Shown here in pieces: positions 23,101-35,100 of a stretch of DNA of 64,000 nucleotides (position 1 is its first letter; each line of letters starts with the position of its first letter). This DNA is from Arion vulgaris (taxonomy: Eukaryota > Mollusca > Gastropoda > Stylommatophora > Arionidae): contig CM036755.1 of NCBI GenBank assembly GCA_020796225.1, forward strand, positions 42,078,306 through 42,142,305, in the 5' to 3' direction. Both the position numbers and the translations under genes were made by a program. A model generated the notes under the pieces. The model was not told where the DNA came from and did not search any database. It saw nothing but the letters and a program-made list of their open reading frames with translations.

Positions 23101-26100
23101 GACGCAGAGGCAAACCAAGAAGAAGATGGCTACAAGATTTTAAAGAAACCATGAATATGACCATCTGCGAAGTGGGTGAACTGGCTAGAGACTGAATTTC
23201 AGATGCACTGCAAAAAGAGCAACATCCTATAAAGGATACGCACCTTGATGGTGATGATCTTTAGTATCAGATAAAATTCTCATAAAATTATATGGTGTAC
23301 CAGAGGCTAGACACTCCAGATTTGTATGACTCACATGTCATTTATTGCTTTCAGAATATCAGCGACTCATGCTTGTTGCGGAGGGAATGAGTGCCTTGAC
23401 CTTTCCTTTCCAATGGCAGCTTGTCTATGTGCCTATACTGCCAGCTTCCATGCAACATTTCCTGGATGCCCCAGTCCCATTCATCATGGGCTTGTGTAAA
23501 GTCTCAAACATTGACAAGTCTCAACTTCTTCTGCCGTGTGAGGTAATTGTTATGTTATGTTATGCGATCGTCATCATGGCCCATTTTGCATTCCCATGCT
23601 TGCTCTGTCCTCCTCTGCAGCAGCCATCCTAAAGTCCCTTTGCTCACCATACCCGTGAGAAGTTGATTAGTATACCTTCTCTCTCTACCACGAAGATGAC
23701 ACTGTCTGGCATGTCCAAACTCAACTCCTAATTCTCAGATTCCTTCCAGTGTCTGAGACTTGTCCATACCACATAAATGAGAGTGTACCACATTGATGAC
23801 ATCAACTCTGTCCATATTTCTGCCCGCTTGAATTGGGGCATTGTTTGCAAGAATGTGTGAGGTAATTGTTTCTTATGTTGAGTAGGAAATAAAGCAGCCC
23901 TTGCATGTCATTAGGGATATTTAAGTTAAGGTTGTGATAAGACTGGCTATCCTGTTGCACAAGATCTAGTTGTGTTATTGGTTACTAAACTGACATCATT
24001 GCACTCCAGGCAGACCCATAAGTGTTCAGTCTCCCCCAACAGATATCCACGAGTATGCATACTGATAATTCCTGTGGCTCGCAGATTGAATACACTCCTC
24101 ACTCTGCCCCTCAGGCAGCCAGTTGTACAGTGGGTAACTCCAAACTGCTTAAATCATTGGTCGATTCAACATCTATTTTAGTGTCCTCATCCAACAGACA
24201 GTTGCAACCTGCTGACTTGCAGATCGGCTGGGGACAGCCCAAGGCTGACGGAGAGCGAACCCAGTAAACACTGGCTAAAACCGGACACATCGGCGAAGGA
24301 TAAGCACCAGAGTTCCAAATGGCGCTAAAGATGTGACGAAACACACCCATACTAAGGCTGCATGAATCAGATTTCCACGTGAATAACAAGCTGTACGGAG
24401 GGACGGGGACCCTAAAGACAGCAGCAGAATTTGGGCGGAAGTCTGGTACATCGGTCTAGGCGGTGATCGCTCGTGAGAGAGAGAGAGACGGTGCGAAGAG
24501 ACCGAAGAACATCCCCTTATCCATCGCAACTCCTAACAATCAATGCTGTTGATGCAAGCTTGTTCGCTCTCTCATTACCGCAAACACCTGCATGCCCAGG
24601 ACAGTAGATCCACGTACGCCTCTGTGTTAGTAAATATGTACTGTTATCCTTGGTTGCTAGTATATACAGCTGAAGATTAACACTGATTGCAAACTATCAT
24701 TGGCTTGCAAGATCATCATCAATTTTACAGCACTCCCTATTTATGAGAAAGGCTTTGGTAGTAAACTCTGAGAACAAAATCTAAAACAGTAATTCTGAAG
24801 ACAGTTTCTGTGGTGTCACTGATAACAAACTATCAACTAATGTTATTTCTTTGTAAATGTCAAAAACATGTATTGGAAACCCAATTTTGTGCTACGCTCT
24901 GCAAGAACACCTTGATGGACAAAACTGTTGAATCGGGAATGGTGAGACGAAACTGGGTGGAGGTACTGGTACAGATAGTGATCAGAAAAATCACGTAATT
25001 TTTTTCCCTGTGCACACAAGAGTTGTTGGTAATGAACAAGCTGATACATTCTCTGGCTTGGCTACAATATCAGAAGGAGCTGCCATGGACTGAAATGACA
25101 TTCTTAACGCATTGAGAGTCTTTCCGAACAGAGGAGTGTCAGGGCTGTGAATCCAACTTGCTGACCAGATTGAGAGAGATGGGTGACAATATTGGTGCAG
25201 CCCGAAACAAATGACATACCAAATATGCAAAGAGATTTATTAACCAACATCAAACTGGCGTGTTGGGTCGCTGGACACTGCTGGATTTGTTGAGACGGAA
25301 ATTGGAGCACCTATGGACATGTCCGAGTGCTATGATGATAGTCCTCATATAACTGATAACTGAACTGTGCATTCCTTCAGTGATACATTATCCTATAACG
25401 AATCTTGATTGAAGAAGACTACAATGGCAGCAACTGCTGCTCATAAGGAGCTTAAATTAAAAAATAATGATTTTCAGAAATATTGTCCAAGTAACAAGAA
25501 GAGACAATTTTCAAAATCAGATGGTACTTAACTCTTAGTGGACCAGGCAAAAGTTATGTTTTTGCAAGCCACTTAACTCTTAGTGGACCAGGCAAAAGTT
25601 ATGTTTTTGCAAGCCATTTGTTTTTAGAATAAGAAAATTGTGATCTCTTCTTGTAAAGAAGAAATGTGATCCTCTATTCTAGTGATAACAGAAGAAATGT
25701 GATCCTCTATGCTAGTGATAACAGAAGAAATGTGATCCTCTATGCTAGTGATAACAGAAGAATTGTGATCCTCTATGCTAGTGATAACAGAAGACATGTG
25801 ATCCTCTATGCTAGTGATAACAGAAGAATTGTGATCCTCTATGCTAGTGATAACAGAAGAAATGTGATCCTCTATGCTAGTGATAACAGAAGAAATGTGA
25901 TCCTCTATGCTAGTGATAACAGAAGAAATGTGATCCTCTAAGCTGGTGATAACAGAAGAAATGTGATCCTCTATTCTAGTGATAACAGAAGAATTGTGAT
26001 CCTCTATGCTAGTGATAACAGAAGACATGTGATCCTCTATGCTAGTGATAACAGAAGAAATGTGATCCTCTATGCTAGTGATAAAAGAAGAAATGTGATC

Positions 26101-29100
26101 CTCTATGCTAGTGATAACAGAAGAAATGTGATCCTCTAAGCTGGTGATAACAGAAGAAATGTGATCCTCTATGCTGGTGATAACAGAAGAAATTCGATCC
26201 TCTGTGGCTTAGGAGTAGTGAGCTTGATCACAACCCAAGAGTACCTAGTTCAAACTCATTGGGGGCAGCTTGGAAGCAAATTTGCTCCCGTGGATTTTTA
26301 CCAACTGTAAAAACAGACCTCATCGTTCAGAAAGCAATGGCAAAGTACTCAACATATAAGTGATGCCTAGAAAATTGATGACTGTTGTTGATGGTGACTT
26401 CCTGTAAAAGATATGACACAATTTTCATTCAACCAATTATCTGATATGACACAATTTTCATTCAACCAATTATCTGATATGACACAATTTTCATTCAACC
26501 AATTATCTGATATGACACAATTTTCATTCAACCAATTATCTCGATGAACTATCTGATGGTATTAGCATGCATCATCTGATGGAAGAGACTGAGCACTTGT
26601 GGATCTACCAATAGCAGTTAGTGCAGTTCTTGCATGTTAAAAACAGGATGACTGTTCCTGTAAGGAGTGACTGACCCGAACCAGGTGCATCCATCGAAGG
26701 GGATTAGTGAGGTAACCTTCAGATATGGACTGTTATCAGGTGCTTTCTGGACAAATAAGTGCTCACAGAACATTGACAGTGCATTCCTAGCAAGATTGAT
26801 AGGGTCTGGCACTGTTTATCAGTTATATTATGACTATCATCATAGCACTCCAGACATATGGCACTTTTGTTGGCAAAGAAATACACAATATGTAAAATGA
26901 TGGGAAGAATAAGTGAGTAAGAGTCACTATAAACTCTAGCCATCAGAAGATGAAAAAGTTATGTGAAACAACTTAGATATGAAATACAACCTAACCAGTT
27001 AAAGATAGAGTATGCAGGTTGTGATACAGGATACACCAGGATACAAAATGCAAGTACAGGAATATGGTCATTCATCATTTTTATATATTATCCTGACTTT
27101 CCTACAACCAGCTATAATCACATAGGAGAAAAACTGTTCCTTTACGAAGCTGTTGTCCGAACCTGAGTGAAGACTGGGAGTTGTCCTGGCTACAATTTTT
27201 GATGATTTTACATAGCAAATTGCCAGAATAAAAATAGAAGAGAATATGAAGATGATTGCATTTTTCTGATCTGTGTGATTAACTTTTGTTATCTATTGAC
27301 CTTACACATCCTTTCGTTCATGTTAGCTGTCCATGGTATGTCTAATATTCATCAACCCTCCCATCTTGTTAACCTCCAGTGATACTCATGTATGTTTATT
27401 TATTGTTCATAATGCATTTCAATGTACATGTGTTTCACATTGAAATATCTGGACATATCCGTTACAGGATGTAGTCATCAACCACAGTAAATTAGTCATT
27501 GATTTTCTAGGCACCACTTATATGTTCAATAGTTTGCCATGGTTTTCTATTTTACATTACATGCTAATACAAAGTTTACTATATTCCAACAGGCAAATAT
27601 GTGCTTTGTGGACATTGATGACCAGCTAGTGGAGTACCCAGAAGATCTTCCAATGTTTCCATATCAATATGAACTTATAGATGAACTAACTCAAGTTTTA
27701 AACAAGTATCAACTTATTTTTGATGCTCAAGAAATGTCTGAAAGTTGCTCACTGTTACCTCAAAGTGAAGCTAGTCTGATAAACATTCCACCACTTAACA
27801 CTGACCAAACCTCACAGGCAAACAATGCAAGCTGGTCTAACATTCCCCCCAAAAATGCTAATCTGCAGCAGAGTGAGTCATGGAAGGAAATCTCATATTT
27901 ATCTAATAAGTCAGCAGTTTGTGATTCAGCAGAAGACATTATCCTGGAGGATTTGTCACCGTCAGAGAAAGTTGTTTCTGTCTCATACAACTCTGATGGA
28001 ATGTCAACATCAGAAATTAATCAGCTTAAATTCAACAATGCAACCAGGGATATCTTTCTCAACTGCTTTGTGCATATGTTTGCGTCATATGAAAACTTTG
28101 TAATCAATCCATCCCAGGATTTGGAGTCTTGGATGAGCAACAGAGAAACAGTTCATAACTTTGATAAGGCAGCATTTCTAAGTGATCAGCCTGTTGCACA
28201 TCTTCCTTTCCTATCAGCTTTCATAGAAACTCAGATGTTTACAACATTAATGGACAACAAAATTGTGTCTAAGTGGGAAGATACTGAACCTGGTTTACGA
28301 TTGTTTGATGCTCGGATAAAGGATTTAATAGATGCGGCTGGAGGAGAGCCACGAATGATTGCTTACAACCCTTATCGTACTTTAGAAGAAACAGGTAATG
28401 GTAGTTCTATTAGTTAGTTAGCTGAACTAAAACCACTTGACTCTAGACTGTCCTATAGTTCTTTTACATTCTCATTTTGAACTCAGGACCTGCGTTTTGT
28501 CAACTGTCTCCAATAGGACTAGGAACTCAAATCTTACCTACATTGAGACCGGTGATATTACCGCACCTTCCCAAACGGTTTTCATTTGATCTGATCCTGT
28601 CTGACACCTCAGATTTGTATGTTCTGTACATTGTCCACATTGAGACAAATAATTTCTGAAAATATGCTGATAGCCCATGCAGGACAACCAAGTACCTTTG
28701 GAGCAAGAGATGAGCGCCTTACCTTCACATAAATGTCATGCACCAACAATTTCTATAGAAACCACCACTAACAGGAACACATAAATACTTTGGCACAGTC
28801 TGCCCACATGGAATTTCAATTGCAAGCAGTGGCCCTACACTACCATTGGAAAAAAATATAGAAAACAAAGTACTGTAGTTTTACAAAATACAATAACAAT
28901 ACACAGCAACATTTCCACCAAAAGGCCAATAGTTGTATTTTGTAAAACTACAGTACTTGTTTTTACGTGTTTCGCCATTGTTACAGTTTTACTGCAGTAT
29001 TTTCGTATATCGATAAAAAGAAATACAGAAGAATCATGATGTACACTAACTGTAATAGTTAAATTTGATTCTCGCTAACACAACAGCCATATGATAGGCA

Positions 29101-32100
29101 TTTTTATTTTTACTTTATTATTGTTTCCCTTCTTATGCTTTTGCATTTACTAAACTTCCCCTGATTTGTTTTATTATATATTTGTTTCTGTTTGTTTAGA
29201 CCAGTTTATTGAGAAGAGAGCAAGAAAAGTCAACTTTGTAGCTACAAAACCACATGAGATTGCTAGTAAATTGTCACCTGACCACTATGTTGGGGGAGTG
29301 TTTCCTGTCTTAAACAAGGAATTTTTAAATTCGGAACCTGCAGATTTTAAGTAAGATAAGAACATTCTGTTAAGTTTATAGTCTTATTTTAGAAGTATAC
29401 TTCTGTCTCTCTTGCTGTCTCTCTCTATCTATTTAATTTACCTATTCATGTGTCCTTATGTGTGTCTGTGGATTTATCCTACCATCTTGTCTATTTTGCT
29501 ATGTATATAATAATAATAATTATTCCTCTCGCACGTATACGTTACATAGGGCCTGCAAGTAACTTCTCCATACCGCTCTATTCTGGGCAACTCGCTCAAT
29601 ATCATCCATGGAACTGAGACCGATACCTCTTGCCTCTCTCAGCAAAGTTCGTTTCAGGGTCTCCTTAGGCCGACCTCTCTTTCTTGAACCCTTTGCATCC
29701 CACTTCAATGCCTGCTTTGATATTCGTGTATATGTCTGTATATATATATATTTTCTGTATATTTGTCTGTGCATCTAACTATCCATAAATCTATATGTGT
29801 TCATCAATCTATCTATGTATCTATCCATTCATCTGTTTGTCTGTCTTATCTGTCAGTCATCATATATATTTATCTCTCCGTATAAAATATTGAAGTCAGT
29901 AAACAACCACCTGTTGGATGATGGCATAGAAATTAATGAGGCGGCTATTATGATATTAATACCATGGACAGAAAAAAAGAAAGAACACTGATGTCCTGAC
30001 AGAACTAAATGGGAAAGAGAATTGGCTGATAAACAACATACTATACAGAAAAATTACATACTTTGTCACATCAAGCGTCACGATGGCCTGGAAAGAACAT
30101 TTCTAGAGGGCAGGGTCCCAGGACGCAGAGGCAGACCAAGAAGAAGATGGCTACAAGATATTAAAGAAACCATGAACATATTGAAGTAGTAAAAACTGCT
30201 GTTGAGACTGCATGAATTAAAGAGGCTGCAAGGATATAAAGTCTTAAATAAATTGAATTTATAATGAAGTTTATAAGTTGAAAACAACACTGGCTGGAAG
30301 AGTGACAGTGCACCTATTGATTTGCCTGGAGTTGTAACAAAGTCAATTCAGATAACCAATCATCATCAAATAGCTTGTCCTGAGCAGAACTTTGCCACCC
30401 AACAGTCCTCCAGAACTTCTCTCTCTATAGGCCAGATGTCCTGCCTCTGCAGCCGTCATGTTCAGACCATCAGTTACATCCTGAATCCATCTTCTCCATG
30501 GTCTTCCTCTTCTTCTCTTTGCCGGTATGCCTCTTTCCATGATGGTCTTCTCCAGCCCTTCATGTCTTTTTATATGTCAAAAATATAGATAACCAATATC
30601 TAAGGAAAATAGAGGGAAATCTTGAGCTACAGAATAGTGATTTGCATTTTAGTAACTTTCAAGTATTTGTAACTATTCATTGGGAAATATTCAGGAACGG
30701 TGATGAAATCAGAGAAATTCAACTGTTATAGGAAAGAGTAGATTGTGAAATACTATGCATACTCTGAGAAGAAATGATCAAAGAATCACAAAGCAGGCAT
30801 TAAAGTAGGAGGCAAATGGCTAAAAAAAAAAAAAAGGATGTCTAGTAAAACTGAAATGAACTTTGCTGAGAGAGGAGAGAAAATATGAAACTCAATTTGA
30901 TAGAAGAGGTTGAACTAGTTGCCAATGATATATTGATATATAGAAATGTCTTGCAGACTCTATAAAACATATAACTCTACGAGATGAATACAACTATCTA
31001 TTACTTTTGCAGCACATACTCATTAGTTAGTTATCGTTACTTAGTGATTGTTGGTTATTAGCATGCAACTGACTGACTTCAAATATTTAGTGAATACTAG
31101 AACACCCTACAGCTTGATAAGTAAACTTATGACTAAATGATCTAAAGTAAACTTATGACTAAATGGTCTAAAGTAAACTTATGACTAAATGATCTAAAGT
31201 AAACTTATGACTAAATGATCTAAAGTAAACTTATGACTAAATGGTCTAAAGTAAACTTATGACTAAATGATCTAAAGTAAACTTATGACTAAATGATCTA
31301 AAGTAAACTTATGACTAAATGGTCTAAAGTAAACTTATGACTAAATGGTCTAAAGTAAACTTATGACTAAATGATCTAAAGTAAACTTATGACTAAATGA
31401 TCTAAAGTAAACTTATGACTAAATGGTCTAAAGTAAACTTATGACTAAATGATCTAAAGTAAACTTATGACTAAATGATCTAAAGTAAACTTATGACTAA
31501 ATGGTCTAAAGTAAACTTATGACTAAATGGTCTAAAGTAAACTTATGACTAAATGGTCTAAAGTAAACTTATGACTAAATGATCTAAAGTAAACTTATGA
31601 CTAAATGGTCTAAAGTAAACTTATGACTAAATGGTCTAAAGTAAACTTATGACTAAATGATCTAAAGTAAACTTATGACTAAATGATCTAAAGTAAACTT
31701 ATGACTAAATGATCTAAAGTAAACTTATGACTAAATGGTCTAAGTAAACTTATGACTAAATGGTCTAAAGTAAACTTATGACTAAATGGTCTAAAGTAAA
31801 CTTATGACTAAATGGTCTAAAGTAAACTTATGACTAAATGATCTAAAGTAAACTTATGACTAAATGGTCTAAAGTAAACTTATGACTAAATGGTCTAAAG
31901 TAAACTTATGACTAAATGGTCTAAAGTAAACTTATGACTAAATGGTCTAAAGTAAACTTATGACTAAATGATCTAAAGTAAACTTATGACTAAATGATCT
32001 AAAGTAAACTTATGACTAAATGGTCTAAAGTAAACTTATGACTAAATGATCTAAAGTAAACTTATGACTAAATGATCTAAAGTAAACTTATGACTAAATG

Positions 32101-35100
32101 ATCTAAAGTAAACTTATGACTAAATGGTCTAAAGTAAACTTATGACTAAATGATCTAAAGTAAACATGACTAAATGATCTAAAGTAAACTTATGACTAAA
32201 TGATCTAAAGTAAACTTATGACTAAATGATCTAAAGTAAACTTATGACTAAATGGTCTAAAGTAAACTTATGACTAAATGGTCTAAAGTAAACTTATGAC
32301 TAAATGGTCTAAAGTAAACTTATGACTAAATGGTCTAAAGTAAACTTATGACTAAATGATCTAAAGTAAACTTATGACTAAATGATCTAAAGTAAACTTA
32401 TGACTAAATGGTCTAAAGTAAACTTATGACTAAATGGTCTAAAGTAAACTTATGACTAAATGATCTAAAGTAAACTTATGACTAAATGATCTAAAGTAAA
32501 CTTATGACTAAATGATCTAAAGTAAACTTATGACTAAATGGTCTAAAGTAAACTTATGACTAAATGATCTAAAGTAAACTTATGACTAAATGATCTAAAG
32601 TAAACTTATGACTAAATGATCTAAAGTAAACTTATGACTAAATGTTCTAAAGTAAACTTATGACTAAATGATCTAAAGTAAACTTATGACTAAATGATCT
32701 AAAGTAAACTTATGACTAAATGGTCTAAAGTAAGACTTGACTAATTGATTAAGTAAACTTTGACTCAAATGATCTCAGTCAAACTTTGACTAAATGGATC
32801 TAAGTAAACTTTGCATAAATGATCTAAGTAAACTTATGATAAATGGTCCAAAGTAAACTTATGACTAAATGATCTAAAGTAAACTTTTATCTAAATGATC
32901 AGTAAACTTATGACTAAATGATCTAAAGTAAACTTATGACTAAATGATCTAAAGTAAACTGATGACTAAATGATCTAAAGTAAACTTATGACTAAATGGT
33001 CTAAAGTAAACTTATGACTAAATGATCTAAAGTAAACTTATGACTAAATGGTCTAAAGTAAACTTATGACTAAATGGTCTAAAGTAAACTTATGACTAAA
33101 TGATCTAAAGTAAACTTATGACTAAATGGTCTAAAGTAAACTTATGACTAAATGATCTAAAGTAAACTTATGACTAAATGATCTAAAGTAAACTTATGAC
33201 TAAATGATCTAAAGTAAACTTATGACTAAATGATCTAAAGTAAACTTATGACTAAATGGTCTAAAGTAAACTTATGACTAAATGATCTAAAGATGAAGGA
33301 TTGACTCATTCATTGTGCTTAGTTTCTCCCCCATATAGCTCCGTCCCTGTTGGCATAAATGGCACATCATCTGGCGAAATTGTTGCATAACATGGATACT
33401 ATAAGTGCTATCATAAAACAGTCCAGAGTAAAGATAGTATTCAATGAGATGCTTTTAAAATAAGGAAAGAAGCAGTATATCATCAATCCCTCCTTTTCGA
33501 TGTTCAACTTCCTGATCATCAGTGTTGTTGACACAGGTCTGTCTGTTCTCTCCTTGCCTCGAACATGAGCGTGTTCAGAACAGTCGATTCATATTATGAG
33601 TAGCATCTCCAGTTTGGAAATCTTGACAGACTATGTTCACTCATACCTCAACCTGCCATTTTCTACCTTCTGAAGCATCAATTGTGAGTTGGACACAATA
33701 ACTCGCTAGTAAATGTAGTCTCAGAAAGCCATCAGACGACAGCAGTAACGGCCTCATCCTACATCCTCATTCTGGAAGGAGTTGTCCTGTATGTTCCATT
33801 CTGCTCTTCAATGACCCTGCACACAAGCTCTGAAATAATCAAATAGAACATTGACATAGTTGGATGGATTAAACTTCCTAATATAATCATCAGATAGTTA
33901 GAGTGCTGACATAGTTGGATGGTTTAACCTCTAATATAATCATCAGAATAGAGTGCTGACATAGTTGGATGGTTAAACATCTAAAGAGTGCTGACATAGT
34001 TGGATGGTTTAAGTCATCTAAGAGTGCTGACGATTAGTTGGATGGTTGGTTAAACCTCTAATATAATCATCAGATAGTTAGAGTGCTGACATAGTTGGAT
34101 GGTTAAACCTCTAATATAATCATCAGATAGAGTGCTGACATAGTTGGATGGTTAAACCTATCTATATAAGTGCTGACATAGTTGGATGGTTAAACCTCTA
34201 ATATAATCATCAGATGAGTTAGAGTGCTGACATAGTTGGAGAGTTAAACCTCTAATATAATCATCAGATAGTTAGAGTGCTGACATAGTTGGATGGTTAA
34301 ACCTCTAATATAATCATCAGATAGAGTGCTGACATAGTGGATGGATGGTTAAAGCCTTTAATATAATAATCAGATAGAGTGTTCACATAGTTGGATGGTT
34401 AAACATCTAAGAGTGCTGACATAGTTGGATGGTTAAACATCTAAGAGTGCTGACATAGTTGGATGGTTAAACCTCTAATATAATCATCAGATAGTTAGAG
34501 TGCTGACATAGTTGGATGGTTAAACCTCTAATATAATCATCAGATAGAGTGCTGACATAGTTGGATGGTTAAACGTCTAAGAGTGCTGGCATGCTGCAGT
34601 TGGATGGTTAAACCTCTAATATAATCATCAGATAGTTAGAGTGCTGACATAGTTGGATGGTTAAACCTCTAATATAATCATCAGATAGTTAGAGTGATGA
34701 CATATATATTGTTAAAGCTCTGATGATATCATAGTTGATTAGATCATGGACATAGTATGATGGCTACAGAAATAGCTTAGATGAGCAGAATATGAGTGTA
34801 GTTATTTGACCAGAGAGCTGACTTTGCAATAAAAATAGTAATGATTTATCAATGTAGAAACCACTGTAGTCAAGCCAGTGTTATATATGTACATGGCTTG
34901 ATGAGTTCAAATGATAGTTATTTGTTAACTCTGTAAGTAACACAAGCTGTAATATTTGCTTGAATAATGTGTCCATATCTAAACAGAGCCATTTAAATAG
35001 CACCAGCACTTTCGATTGTTTTGTAATTATCAGTTATATGAGGACTATCATCATAGCACTTCGACATGTCCATAGGTGCTCCGATCTCCACCTCAACAAA

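Noticed and set aside
24810..25310. Short open frames on both strands as host genes
   Set aside because: They overlap LINE-F RNase H remnants (GNEQAD motif in a third frame) and have no splice or conservation support.
27539..27592. ATG at 27539 as the start of a 292-residue protein
   Set aside because: The protein similarity begins exactly after the CCAACAG acceptor at 27592 and joins exon 6 in phase. The upstream ATG is intronic read-through beside a SINE fragment.
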